NCBI GenBank assembly: GCA_963675135.1
Contig: OY776129.1
Span: 40,712,141-40,776,140, forward strand
Direction of reading: 5' to 3'
Source: Galeopsis tetrahit
Taxonomy: Eukaryota > Streptophyta > Magnoliopsida > Lamiales > Lamiaceae
Length of the DNA: 64,000 nucleotides
In this document: positions 20,612-33,160 of the stretch, piece after piece
Position numbering within the stretch: the first letter of the stretch is position 1
Layout: every line of letters begins with the position of its first letter
Translations under genes and position numbers: made by a program
Notes under the pieces: generated by a model
What the model was told of the DNA's origin: nothing
Database searches by the model: none
Seen by the model: the letters and a program-made list of their open reading frames with translations, nothing else

Positions 20612-23104
20612 TTACAAGGGAAGTTCACCACTATCAGCAATCACAACTCTGCTTTTGGGCGTTCCACTCTGCTTACCTTCAGCTTCAACCTTGTACACCA
20701 CATCCATTCCAGACAGAACCTTTCCGAACACAACATGTCTACCATCCAACCTAGACCCACAACAAATTTGGTCAGAATTTTAATGCTGGGAGTATTGGGC
20801 ATAAGAACAAAGAGTACTTACCAGCTTGTGGTCACAGTTGTGATGAAAAACTGGGAACCGTTGGTGTCAGGGCCAGCATTTGCCATTGACAAAAACCCTG
20901 AAAGATACAAAGGCTTAATTTAGACAAAAAATGACATTATTATTTAGACAACAAAATTAGGCCATAATCCCACTATATGCGGCCAATTCATTTGAGAATT
21001 GAGACATATTCTCTCATTAGTATTTAAACATATAATGATAATTTTTATAATTTCAATTTGACGTGATTTCAGGTTTTCTCCTTCCATCACCCTTATAATT
21101 TTGGTTATAGATTTTATATTTTCTACATTCTGTATAGGAGGGTCCAGGTATCCTATGCACATGCCCAGGGCATCTTAAGTGTGCCTACGCATCAATCTCA
21201 ATATTTAATTTTTTGTTTCCCCCATTTTTATGTTCATGTTCATATTAGTAACCCAACAGATTGATTCACAAAATATTATTTGTTTTATCATAGAAGTCTA
21301 TAATTGAAATCAGCAAAGTTTGCATTTTTTCTTAATATCCTGTTTATTTATTTTTCTTTTCTTCCCTTTTCCTTTTTTTAGGTGGGTGAGTTAGTCCATT
21401 TTCAATAAATATGGAATATTACCTGGTCCAGTATGCTTGATCTTGAAATTCTCATCAGCAAACTTCTCTCCATAAATTGACTCCCCACCTCTTCCATCAC
21501 CAAGAGTGAAGTCACCTCCTTGAATCATGAAGCTAGGTATAATTCTGTGTAAAATGCTTCCCTTGTAATGCAGAGGCTTCCCAAGTTTGCCAACACCCTT
21601 CTCCCCTGAATACAAGAGATATTAGTGCAGGCCCCTTACATTAAAGTGCATCAATAGACAGTTAAAAGGTTGCTACTTATGAGTAACAAAACGGTTACTC
21701 TCACAGTAATTGAAGCCCTTAACTAAAATGTTTGCCATATTTGTTCAAGTATCAAAATCAACATGATTAGTTTTTGAATTAATCAATTGACAGCCATAAG
21801 ATGACATAACATATCATACTAATCAAATCTAACTTTAAACAGTTCAACTGAGCATGTAAAAGCATCTATTCAAAGAGACCAAAATGGTGGAAAATAAGAA
21901 ACACTGAGATAGATGGCATATATACCTGTGCACAAGGCTCTAAAATTTTCTGCAAGAAAACAAATTGGAAAAATAATCAGTAAGCAATGATACCAAGGAA
22001 CTCAGCAAAATTGATCCAATAATTCCAGTATACCTGCTGTCTTTGGAACAGTTTTTCCAAATAGACCCATAGTAATGCGCCCTGAAAAGAAAAAGGGAAG
22101 AATTCCACATATTAGGATGAAGCAAAATATGGAAATGCAATCCTTTGCTTTCACAATTATAAAACAACACAAAAAGTATAGGTGTCATGTTATTTACACA
22201 TTTTGTAATTATACAAGCATTTTCCCATCAATTCCAAGGCAGTACATTGACTATTCATCAACGCAAGACAACGACGGCTTGAAGTTATGAGCACCTCCCA
22301 ACATAATGAAAAGCATGTTTCCCACATCCTTTTTTACATTTCTCATTCTGTTAGTGCAAAGCCAACTGCCCTCATGTAGTTGGAAGCTTATAACCAAAAG
22401 CTCAGAAACTATAGTATTATCATACAATATGAGCCTAGGATCCAAATCTTCTCACAATTTTTCTATCAACCCCAAGTTTTTAACTCACATTATCTACATG
22501 CATGACCATCAAAATTCTTATAACAAGAGTCCTGAAAAGGAAGAACCTAGAATTGAATTGGCAAAGTAACCAACAGAGATCCTAATCACACAAATTCACT
22601 CTATTTTCTTAACAATAGAGAAAATTTAGGAGACTTAGAGCATACCAGCAGGTTTTCCATCAATTTCGATATCGAAAAAGACCTTATGAGTCACTTCCTT
22701 TAAATCTTCCTTCGATTTCTTCGCCTGAGGTAGGAAATACCATGAACACCCATTTCAGTTTATGCAAATTTTAGAAACTACAGCAGAACGAGAGAGGCAA
22801 TTACAAAAAATATTTATAAAAAGACAAGCAAGCTGAAGATCTACGATCGGATCATAAAAATAAGGCTAGTCATACTTCTAAACATGGATCGCATAACAAA
22901 TCAAAAACTCAATTAACCTTGGTTTCCCGAACATTAAAATATCAAATCTAAAATGATGCAAAATTCATGGATCTTCGGTATGATAATGGCGATAAAGGGA
23001 GGAAAAAATTGAAAAGCAATTCGCTGAAAAAGAACCTGAGATCCTAAGATTGTGAGGAAGAGCACAACACCGAAAAGGAGAAGAGATCTCCCAGCAATCG
23101 CCAT
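20612..23104 (-). CDS. CYP20-1: Secretory-pathway cyclophilin (peptidyl-prolyl cis-trans isomerase), CYP20-1 type
   Basis: Seven exons: 23104-23036, 22724-22646, 22081-22034, 21949-21926, 21605-21423, 20897-20822 and 20750-20612; all GT-AG; 205 residues. Cyclophilins catalyse cis-trans isomerisation of X-Pro bonds in folding proteins. Residues 1-23 (MAIAGRSLLLFGVVLFLTIL...) form a signal peptide, placing it in the ER or secretory route. The single isomerase domain is complete: VFFDIEIDGKPAGRI, ENFRALCTGE, active-site Arg94 with Phe99, Met100 and Gln102 (HRIIPSFMIQGGDF), MANAGPDTNGSQFFIT, and Trp160 (SWLDGRHVVFG), the cyclosporin-contact tryptophan. The end GTPKSRVVIADSGELPL is that of CYP20-1/CYP19-4, without KDEL. 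Length fits the family (about 204). The 24-base exon 4 is easily missed by gene finders. The gene appears intact. Confidence 0.95.
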
Positions 23105-23439
23105 TTTTAGTCTTGTTTCTAGAGTGTTTTTTATGCTTTGGGTTTGTTTTTGATGCGCTGAGACTGAGAAGGGCTCAGTTTGTAGTTATATTAGGTTTTT
23201 TCCTTCGCTCATAAATGGATATTTGACCAATACCATGCTTGTTTAGTAACTCAAAAAAATGAATTTAATATTCTCTCCGTCCATTAAACATTAGACGTAT
23301 GTTCACTTTTTATTCGTTTGTCCTAAAACAAAATATGTTAATTTCTTTTATGTAAACAATCATTTTATCTTCAGTAAAAAAAAAAAAACAATCATTTTAT
23401 ATTTATTTCATATAACAACTGTACAATATTTTTACTTTA
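23105..23439. promoter_or_regulatory. Upstream region of the cyclophilin gene
   Basis: Probable 5' UTR and core promoter for the minus-strand gene lie at about 23105-23230. The remainder is AT-rich. A partial CTCTCCGTCC word at 23273 suggests a decayed MITE end. Confidence 0.35.
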
Positions 23440-23722
23440 CTCCCTCCGTCCCATATTAATCTTCATAGGTAGATGGACACGCAAATTAAGAAAGTGTAAT
23501 AATGAGTGAAGTTTTGAGGGGTAATTTTGTAAAATTTTATGTATAAAGTAAAGAAATGAGTTGACTTTTGTGTATGTGTGAAGATAAAGTAATGACATTT
23601 ATGTAAAATTAAGGTTATTGTGAGGGTGGAGTTTATAAAGAATTTTCCATTTTAAGGGTGTGAAAGTTATTGTGGGACGTCCTAAAAAGGAAAGTGTGAA
23701 AGTTATTGTGGGACGGAGGGAG
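23440..23722. mobile_element. Stowaway-type MITE, 283 bp
   Basis: Both ends read CTCCCTCCGTCCCA (right end as reverse complement), flanked by TA (23438-23439 and 23723-23724). The right part contains a doubled GTGAAAGTTATTGTGGGACG word (about 23660-23679 and 23696-23715), an internal duplication of the terminal region. Confidence 0.85.
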
Positions 23723-24008
23723 TATTTATTTTTTTTTTAAATCAAACTTAAAAAAATATAATTTTTAATGATTGAATAAAGTATTTTGCAATCTATGTTC
23801 AAACAAGTTAGAGATTTTAAATATGAATTTCAAATCTTTTATTCAATCCCCAGTTATAAATAAATTACTCCGTATTATTTTTCTCAATAGTTTCCTAGAA
23901 ACAAAGACTCTTTTAAAGTTAAAGGCACAAGTAACACATAGTACAAATTCACTTGCTAACACTTGAGAATGAGAGTACATAGTCTCATTCATCATGTAAA
24001 TAGAACTA

Positions 24009-24242
24009 CTCCCTCCGTACACCAAAAGTGTGCTCACTTTTTTTTATATGTGTTTTTTAAAAAATCATATTTTAATTATAAAGAATATATTTAATATAAT
24101 GAGTATAAAATATATTTGGTAGATACTCAATCTTGTTAGTAAAGTAAAAAAAATATTCAAAAGTTAACTATTTAAATAGAATAAACACGTTTTTTGTGGA
24201 CCCGAAAAAAGAAATGAGCACACTTTTGGTGGACGGAGGGAG
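24009..24242. mobile_element. Stowaway-type MITE, 234 bp
   Basis: Ends CTCCCTCCGTACACCAAAAG and CTCCCTCCGTCCACCAAAAG (right as reverse complement) extend as an inverted repeat through AGTGTGCTCA. TA flanks both sides (24007-24008, 24243-24244). It is a different subfamily from the element at 23440. Confidence 0.88.
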
Positions 24243-24249
24243 TATTATT

Positions 24250-24530
24250 TAGTCGAGCCGATTTCAGTTCAGCTCAATTACAATGACAATCGGAAAAACG
24301 AGCTCGGCTCAACCCATAAACGAGACCAGCGAGTCTACCGAGTCAAGTCTAATGTATTTTAAAGAAAAATCTTAGATATCAAGTCTAACAATTCAAACAC
24401 GAACCGATTTGTTAGTAAATCGAGTATCTAACGAGCTCGAGCTCAACTCTTATACCTATAAGAGCAAGTCAAGTTTGAGCCTTAACGACTCGAGATAAGC
24501 TCACAAGCAGCTCAGTTCAACACTACATGT
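24250..24530. repeat. Dispersed CGAGCTCGAG-rich repeat, class unresolved
   Basis: Dense in GAGCTC, CTCGGCTC and GACTCGAG words on both strands (for example ACGAGCTCGAGCTCAACTC near 24430), unlike the AT-rich surroundings. Such blocks are widespread in plant genomes and usually belong to non-autonomous DNA transposons. No terminal repeat or duplication could be fixed. Confidence 0.35.
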
Positions 24531-24935
24531 AACGTCATTCAGTGTGTACTGATCACTGATTCACTGTTGACAAGCTTTCATTATTATGTAAAGGCCATAA
24601 TTTTCGGGCAATTATCATAATAATTATAATTATAATAATACTTCACTTGCTCTAACTTTTCAATCCAGCTGTTGTTTCATTAGTACATCATGATGAAATA
24701 TGGAAGATAACAAAGGATAAAAGGTCACTTTTCTTTTGCCCTGTGTTAGATTCGAATATGTAAAAAAACGTAAATTACATACCCTAATATATGTTTCCAA
24801 TAATTAAAAAAAAAAAACCTATCAACAACATCAACATCAACATCATCATCATATAGTAACCAAATCGAATTTGTTACTGAAGCGAACCCTTTCATGTATC
24901 AGCAGACGACGATGTTTGGGAGCAACACTGACTGA
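24531..24935. other. AT-rich intergenic DNA downstream of the ZIP gene
   Basis: Contains the probable 3' UTR of the minus-strand ZIP gene and a short run of CAACATCAACATCAT near 24825-24850. Nothing else was recognised. Confidence 0.35.
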
Positions 24936-27900
24936 CTACAAGCTTATTTCTGCTGGTAAACTCAGCTCAAGAAAATATAAGCTGCATCCAAAATGCAAAA
25001 CAAATCAAACGTAAATCAACCACATTGAAATCATATATGGTAATGTTCTCGACATAGCTTAATATGCACAGTGTTGATGTGGTGTAAGTAAGTTGAGTGG
25101 AAATTGAGAAGATTGTGCTCATTGTGGGCTCGTTAAGTGGATACAAAGGTCGTTATCACGATTTGATTATGAAGCAATATTCTATTGATTTTAGTATACA
25201 TCGAAAAAGCATATCATTATACAAATATTTGAAATGACAAAAACTTCTATGAACTTGGTTAACGGAGGTTTTATGGTGAACTTGGTAATATTATTTAGCA
25301 TACGAAGTATCACGGTTTAGTGAAATTGAGGGAAAAAATCACATAAAATCAAACATTTTTTAAAACGTTATACTTCGTTGACTAAATAGTCTTACTTTGA
25401 AGAAGATGGTTCACAGAAGAAAACCTACTAATTCGAAATACAATAGCAGAAACACCAAAACTTTGTCAAACCACTTTGTAATCGCTCTTTAACAAATACT
25501 CCCCCTTCACCGATAAAACTTGGTTTTCCTCATGTAACATGTTATCTTCTTATATATGCATCCTTTTAATGATTTTTTTTTTTAATTATTACATTTCCCC
25601 TTCTCACCGTCCATTTATTAAACAACCTAAAAACTCATAAGTAAATGAACGCGAAAGCATTCCAAGTTTCCAAAAACCATGTCATTCGGGCAGAGGAAAT
25701 TACCTGGCAGACATAAAAGCCATCCCAAAAAATACAGCCTTAACAGCGTGCTTTTGTCCCGCATAGTCAAATGCCAGGGGCAGCATTTCGTGCAAGGTTA
25801 GAAAAGCCATCACTCCACCAACTACATATTGCACAAATAAATGTATTATGTACATAAGTGTTATTTCCTTTAATCTGTAAAAATGCTATATAAATAAAGG
25901 TGTAGCTTAATAAATAAATAAATAATGTAAAAAGTGGTAAACCTGATCCCAGAAGGCCGTCCAGAATTTCAGGATTTAAGCTGCTAGGGAATATGTAAGC
26001 TGCACATGATCAACAAAAACTAACACGTGAGACACCAGGGTTATGTTGATTTATCACTTATCGAAGTTTTTCTTTCTGAGCTCTTTCTCCCAAAACATAA
26101 CAATATGTATTCATACTTTTTTTAATGCATTTTTTGATACATAACCATGTGTGATTTAGTACATAAAGCTAGACTAAACATAACTTTTATCCTGAAATTA
26201 TTTCCCCAGAAATTCACTAAAACACAACCAACCATTGTAGTTCATATATAACAAAGATTTAATGTAAGGGGTCAGACCTACAATAATCACACCAAGGGGC
26301 TCAGCAAGACCAGAAAGAGTTGCTATCTTGAATGCCTTCCATTTACTGCAAACACGTACTTGATATATATAAAAAGATTCAAAAAAAAATTCAAACATCA
26401 TTTTAGTCAAATTCATTTGGACAAAAAATTGGGATAAAACCAGTATAAAGTAAACATGGCCTCATGCACTGACATTCAATAAATATTACTGCAAACAGAT
26501 AACTTCTTTCACACAACATTTATTGTGCTAGCAAAATAAGTACACACACCTATCGCTTTTTCCTTTTCCAGATTTCTTGCTTAGGTTGAATTGAATATAT
26601 TTGTTACGGTGTTATCTCAATATGCCCATAAGTACTTAACATCATAATTTTTTGGTACTTAATATGGACAATTTGTACCTTTGTGTGGCAAAATAAACAG
26701 GAAGTGCCACAGCAATGCCCTGTAAACACACATTTCAGGATCTCAGCCAGATAGTTAAGTTCGTAAATATATCTTGTCATGAGAAATATTTAAAGATGGA
26801 TCATGCCAGTTCAATATTAAGGAGTATATATAGATTAAGATTTCCTGAATTCACCTCTTAGAAGTTACCCAACCAATGCTGGAGTTAATATCCCCCAATA
26901 GAAAACAAGGAAAAAAACAGATTCTGTGGCATTTACTGAATTATAGAGAGGAATCAATGGAGAAACTGTTAAGAAAAATGAAGATCTAGTTTAAAGCTGC
27001 TCCATATAGAAGGCTGTTACTATTTTATTTTATTTTGACAATGAAGGCTGTTACTATTAGTAACTCTTGGATAAATATCAACCTTATATGATGTGGCACC
27101 CATAAGCATGGATTGCAGATGCTAAAAACATTTCATAACATTTTTTCAACCTTTACAGATTCATAAGAATAATTCATAATGTATTCAAGAAATTAAATGA
27201 TTAATGCTTATGTGTATTGAACAAAAATACCTCAGGAATGTTGTGCAAAGCAATAGCTAGAGCCAAGTTCAGACCAACACGAAGACCCTGAAAGATATGA
27301 ACAGATAAAGAGTGTACTCGTAACCAAGATTATATGATCTGTGAAAACCAAAAGCTAATAATCCTGTATTAACAACTCCCTGACGTACATTCCCTGTACA
27401 TATCTAGGCCTGTTATTTCTGATAGAAAAAAGAAGATAAGTTTCTCTGGCATCCCAGTATGAGTAGTACCCAAAACAAAGGTTGCATTTGCATATAATGT
27501 TTCCCTTAATCCTGATCAAGTGGAGCACCATTTAATGGACGTGTTTCTCAAAAATAAATTGAGAAGTCATTCTCCACAACTAATTTCCGAGAAAAAAAGA
27601 AGACAAAAATAGGTTTTTTGGAACTTGAGAAAGGCGTGTGTGATACCAAACAAAGGTTTACGTACAGTGAGCAAGAGGATTGGCCAGTTAGATATATAAA
27701 CACAACATAATGAACTCCACTTGCTGTTTTTATATACAAAAAAAGCCTGGGAATCACAAAACAGTTACAAAAGTTAAAAATTAAGGACACTTAAACTACC
27801 TTGATTGATCCAAGGAACACCGCCATTCCCTCAGGAAAATTGTGCAAACTTATACCTGAAAAAGAAAAAAAGATAAGTTTCCATTTAAAAAAGAAATAGT

Positions 27901-29818
27901 AAAAAGAATAGGAACTAAAACTCCATTAGATAATAAAATGTAGCAACTATTAATATGTCCATATTGTATTTGAGTAATATACTCATACGATGCTACAACA
28001 GAATCTCTGTAAAAAATTCTCACAAAGAATTAGTGTTAGAAAATAAAGAGTGTAATGGAAAACGGTAAGAGGTTGTCTAGTTTCATTCTGGCCATTTTGG
28101 CATATTATTCTGGAGACAATAATTTGGTAGTGAGTTCAGGAAGCTTATATAGAAGGAAATATATTTGAAGCTTTATTGGGATCTTGTTAACATTCTGGGA
28201 GATATTAATGGTAAACACGTTTTCTGTTTCAGAAGAAAGGAATTCTGGAATGACCGTGTCAGAGACCAAACATAGTCCAAGTTTTTTTTTTTTTTTTTTC
28301 AACCTATAACAACAGGAATATGAAGAATATTGCCAGGTTCAGTTCAGGCAAGAACTCCAATAAGTAAATGGTTATTAAAGATATTAAATTAAAATAGGCA
28401 ATAGCATGTTTTTGCCTTTAGCCAACAATCAGTGCCGGCGAGTATTAAGTAGTGTTTGCAACTCTTATTTACAAGCATTAACAGCAATGTCATTCTAGTG
28501 GGGTCATCGTTACGGATAATTTTGACAAATTTACAAAATATTGCAACCAAATTGAGATTATTAGAGAACTACATGTGGCTGAAAAATAAGTACAACGGGC
28601 TGACCTACAGCAGTGATGATTCCACTAAATAAGACTTGACGACGATGCTTTTTCATGATATCCTTGCCTCCATCCCTATTTTTCTGTTTTTAAACATAAA
28701 AAGATTTTTAAGTATATCTGACAAAATTTACATCCAATAGATAGCTCTCCACTTATTAATGAAACACATTGCACAAAACCTTTTTTTTCTCCACATCTGA
28801 AACAGGTGCAAGAGTTGGTTCAGGAATGAAATTAGTTATAATGGCAAAGAAGATTACACCTGCGAAGAACTAAAAAACCAATTTATCAGCAATCAACAGA
28901 TCACAGATATTAACCACTGGAAAAACAGAAAAGAGATTCAACAAAGGCAGTACCCATAGATTCGCTTTTAAGAAGCCAATGGAATTTATGGCGTTATGAG
29001 CCAAGTCAAAGAAAGATATGCTCAACATAAGCCCAGCAGCAAAACCCTATACAAAAGCCATACAAAGTTACACAAGAACTCTACTCTCAACTGAAATACC
29101 ATTTTTACATCTTGCAAAAGATTAATTGTAGTGGAATTCATGGAAATAATATTATATCATCATGCTATTGTTTAGCTTACCTGTAAAAGCCCCAGCATCT
29201 TCAGATTTGGAGTCTGATTAATGACAACAAACAGTGCTCCTGCTCAGAAACATAAATTGGGAAACATTAATGATACGATCCAAGGGCTAAGATGAATTTC
29301 TCGTGGCAAATATTCGTTAATCAATGCTGTAGAAGAGACACCAACCCTTGGAAGCTTATGAAGCTAGTTGTGTACTAATAATAAGCTTTAAACCTGACAT
29401 TCTTGTGATAAAATAGAAGCAATTACCCTAAAGCTTCAGTTTGTTTTTTAAGTATATCAGAGCAATTTCTACAGAAACTGCATTTGTTACCAGTGAGCAG
29501 TAAACTAGCATAGCTTTTCTCTTTAGAAGAATTGAAGGTCAAGAAGTTTCTAATGCTCACGACTACAGCAGAGATCCAAAACATACTCATCAATAGATTA
29601 ATAAATGAAAAGGAATTCGTCCAGAAATTCATACTAGACATACAAACTAGAATCTAAAATACATAATCATGAAATAATGTTAACAATAAGCTTTATTTCG
29701 AAATAAAATTGGTGATAAGTAGAGCAAGTTGGAAAGTGGACTCACCAATGGAGGTACTCAAACCGCCCAGAAGTGAAAGTGCAAGAGCAACTAAAACCTG
29801 AGAATCCATAAAACCCAT
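24936..29818 (-). CDS. ZTP29: ZIP-family zinc transporter, ZTP29 type
   Basis: Twelve exons: 29818-29746, 29239-29181, 29046-28954, 28869-28780, 28683-28605, 27855-27800, 27287-27231, about 26719-26680, 26345-26278, 25999-25943, 25821-25704 and 24981-24936, giving about 278 residues. Arabidopsis ZTP29 has a similar length and is reported as an ER zinc transporter linked to salt response. The protein moves zinc, and possibly other divalent metals, into the cytosol. Landmarks: SQVLVALALSLLGGLSTSIG at the start, GFAAGLMLSISFFDLAHNAI, the metal-site motifs HNFPEG (136-141) and HNIPEG (165-170, split between exons 7 and 8), SGLAEPLGVII, FLTLHEMLPLAFDYAG, and the end LYFLELSLPAEISL. A second in-frame ATG at 29809 (MDSQV) matches the start of known homologues and may be the real one. 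The exon 8 border is set less exactly than the others. Confidence 0.93.
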
Positions 29819-31063
29819 TGTGCCCAAAACGCAATTGAATTAGTTTGAAAATCGTGAACCCGTCCTTATCCTCTTCTAATTTCCGTCGATTGCAACAGGA
29901 AGGAAGAGAATGAAGGAGGGATCAAACAAAGATTGATTGCTTAAGACAAGAAGAAAGAAGATTAAAGAGGAAAAGAATCCTCTTCTAATTTGCCGTCTAT
30001 CTACTCCTACTGGAACACACACAGAATATATGAGAAACACAACAAGAAAAGAATATCAACTCAAAACCCAGAAATAAACAACAGATTGCATTTTTCATGC
30101 TTTTGGAACAATGTATTTTCAAAGAGGAAATATAATTTTACATTGTGATATTTTAAAATTTTAATTATTTATGCCTTTTAAATTAATTATTTTAATTCAA
30201 ACTATTTTTGTAATGTTTATAAAAGAAATCGAATACATCAAGATGAGTCATAACTTTCGTATGACTATTAAGGCCCTGTTTGATAGAGTAGTTTAAAAAC
30301 ATTATTTTCATTCGTTGTTCGATAGATACGGGACCAATGACCTTCCATTCCACAATATGGTTTGTTATTATTGTTCGATAGAGTAGTTTAAAAACATTAT
30401 TTTCTTCGTAGTCGTTTTTTTAGAGACAAATTGTTTCTTGTCTGGATTATGGTTTGTTATTATTATATGAAGTATAGCTACCACGGCCTCATCCACGATT
30501 ATGATCACGTTTGTGTTCATGATCATGTCCATAATTTTGTGATTGGGTCGCATTCGCTTCAAGGAATGAACTAGAACTTGTGTGTCAGGACTCATGATTT
30601 TTCAACAAATATTCATTATGCCTTCAGCCAAAAGAAGACACACGATTAGTTCAAAATATTTCTTAAGGTTTTTTTTCAATATTTCTGATGCAAGAGTAGT
30701 TATGGTTTCACAACATAACTTTAATTGAGAAGAAATTTTGAACATAACCGAATTATATTCACTAATGGATTTGAAATCTTGTAGTACGTGGAACCAATCA
30801 TATCGGAATTTGGAAAGGACACTATATCTTTTTTTAAGTAGGTCTTGTATGGACTCAAGTGCATATATGCACTGAGTCCATTTTCCAACTAGGTCTTAAG
30901 TAAAATATAAGTTACAAATGTGTAACTTAGACATTGTTAAGGCGGTAGCTAAAGTGGTAGTGTCTTACTTACTGACTTTGAGGTCGAGGACTTTGATGGT
31001 ATATTATGTGACAGTTTTCATCAAATTGCTCGATGAAATAAAAAAAATGTATTTTTTTAGTAA
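29819..31063. other. Upstream region of the ZIP gene and intergenic DNA
   Basis: The 5' UTR and promoter of the ZIP gene are probably within 29819-30100. Further right is a diverged direct repeat (ATAGAGTAGTTTAAAAACAT at about 30283 and 30378) and a stretch with no convincing gene; a 75-codon frame at 30368-30595 has no family likeness. A possible SINE head follows at 30925. Confidence 0.4.
30925..31063 (+). repeat. Possible tRNA-derived SINE remnant
   Basis: TAGCTAAAGTGGTAGTG at 30946-30962 resembles a pol III A-box and GAGGTCGAGGACTTTGA at 30980-30996 resembles a diverged B-box. The spacing of about 35 bases is right for a tRNA-related promoter. There is no cloverleaf, so it is not a tRNA gene. 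The A/T-rich end near 31040-31063 could be a tail, but it is cut by the LTR element at 31069. Confidence 0.3.
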
Positions 31064-31068
31064 CATTG

Positions 31069-31800
31069 TGATGTGCCAAAATTTGCACAAGGGGATTGGA
31101 TATCCTCCGAATTGGATATCTGATTTTCCAAACACGTAGAATCAATCCAAGGATGTTGCTGCCTTCGATAGAATCCTCGAGAACCTGCAAAGAACACGCC
31201 GGAGGGGGGTCCGGCGCGGACACTCCGATGCCTAAGTCAGTATAGGGCTTTTTCAATATACCACAAGGATCTCGAGATCCTTGATTTATCAAATCAGGTT
31301 CTCAAATAATATCAGAAGTATAGTTTTTACGAAATGTATTGAGTTCTGTCAAAGTCAGAAAGTCTAACCTGGAAATCTCCTCGAATTTACCTATTTATAG
31401 AGATACTTTCTGGAGAGGAAGTCAAGCCTTCCTCTTATTTCGGAGCTGCCCGTGAGACTCGGCCCTGCTGAGTGGACCAAGTCCTCCCTTCTCTCCACTC
31501 CCTGAAGACTCGGCAGCACTCCATCTTAGTGGACTTAGTTCCCTAAGATAAAGGAGGACAAGGTCTTCCTTTTATCAAGTCTGGACCGGAAATGGCGGGA
31601 GTTCCCTACATCTATGGTTCATAGCTACTCGTTAAGACTGCTTCTTTCTGATGCTCCTCTCCAGACGGAGTTCCCTCCAGAGAGACCTCTAGAGGGGATT
31701 TCTTATCCAGAGAGTATTAGATAATCCACTCCTTCCATTTTGATCTCATCTTTTATACACGTGTCGACTCCTTATTAGGTGACATTTTTAGGCCGCATCA
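31069..31800 (-). repeat. 3' LTR of the gypsy-derived element (732 bp)
   Basis: Left copy, TGATGTGCCA to CCGCATCA. It contains about 184 bases (about 31192-31375) absent from the right copy, flanked by a short AACCTG repeat. Apart from this block the two copies look almost identical by eye. Confidence 0.9.
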
Positions 31801-32261
31801 TCTACTCCCCCCTACTCTCGTAAAAGGGGGACATCTTTTGTGAGAGTAGAAAATTCCAATGAGCCTAGTACAGAGGCGTTTCTGGAGAGACGTGTATTAT
31901 TCTTGCTCCGAAGAGGAATTTCAAAAGTGCTCCCCTTCAGAGATTTTTCCCGCCTTGGCCGCCTGTAATTTGGCAATGGCCTGACTCTTGGTTTCATAAC
32001 CTTCAAAGAATTTTCTCAAGAACTTTAGGGAATCTCTCCCCCTTTCACGGAATCACCTCTGGTTTCAGGTGGCTCGAGGAGGTTTTCCTTGACTTTAGCG
32101 AAATTTTTGTTTTCTAAGTATCCATCTTGGGTCTTGGTTATGGGGAGATGCTCCCCAGTTCTCCTTGGCCTCTGAGCCTCTACTTATCTCTTACTTTCGT
32201 TTAAAAGATTTTGATTCATAAAATCTTCTCATTTCATTAACTAACCCTTTTGGGTTTCAAG

Positions 32262-33160
32262 CATGGTGAGGGCTCTCTGGAGCTCCTCGGCCTCTAGGCC
32301 TCTGAGTGTTTGTCACTCTCATTCTTAAAAGATTTTAATTCAAAAAATCTTCTCATTTCAGTAACCCACTTGGGTCTCGAGTAGGATGAGGGCTCTCTGG
32401 AGCACCTCGGCCTCTAGGCCTCTGAGTGTTTCTCACTCTTATTCTTAAAAGATTTTAATTCAAAAAATCTTCTCATTTCAGTAACCCACTTGGGTCTCGA
32501 GTAGGATGAGGGCTCTCTGGAGCACCTCGGCCTCTAGGCCTCTGAGTGTTTCTCACTCTTATTCTTAAAAGATTTTAATTCAAAAAATCTTCTCGTTTCA
32601 TTAATTAACCCTCTTGGGTCTCAAGTAAGATGAGGGCTCTCTAGAGCACCTCGGCCTCTAGGCCTCTGAGTGTTTCTCACTCTTATTCTTAAAAGATTTT
32701 AATTCATAAAATCTTCTCATTTCAGTAACCCACTTGGGTCTCGAGTAGGATGAGGGCTCTCTGGAGCACCTCGGCCTCTAGGCCTCTGAGTGTTTCTCAC
32801 TCTTATTCTTAAAAGATTTTAATTCATAAAATCTTCTCATTTCAGTAACCCACTTGGGTCTCAAGTAAGATGAGGGCTCTCTGGAGCACCTCGGCCTCTA
32901 GGCCTCTGAGTGTTTCTCACTCTTATTCTTAAAAGATTTTAATTCATAAAATATTCTCATTTCAGTAACCCACTTGGGTCTCGAGTAGGATGAGGGCTCT
33001 CTGGAGCTCCTCGGCCTCTAGGCCTCTGAGTGTCTCTCACTCTCAACTCAAGGTGTTGATCATATCAAGACCTTTCAAGTTCAAGTAATCCGCTTGGATT
33101 TAGAGTAGGGTGAGGAACTTTCTAGCTTCCCTCGGCCTCGTGGCCTTTAAGTGTTTCTCA
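32262..33160. repeat. 120-bp tandem array, 7 full copies plus one degenerate
   Basis: The word GGCTCTCTGGAGC begins at 32271, 32391, 32511, 32635 (CTAGAGC variant), 32755, 32875 and 32995. Spacing is 120, 120, 124, 120, 120 and 120 bases. An eighth, poorly conserved copy lies at 33110-33160. Each unit holds the near-palindrome GGCCTCTAGGCCTC and an inverted pair AAGATTTT / AAAATCTT. It lies in the 3' internal half of the gypsy-derived element. Confidence 0.9.

Noticed and set aside
30938..31010. A tRNA gene at the A-box/B-box-like words
   Set aside because: No acceptor, D or T stem can be paired; kept only as a possible SINE remnant.
32262..33160. Regularly spaced repeats that could suggest a CRISPR array
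   Set aside because: Units are 120 bp and almost identical throughout, with no unique spacers, inside a plant LTR element; it is a tandem satellite-like array.
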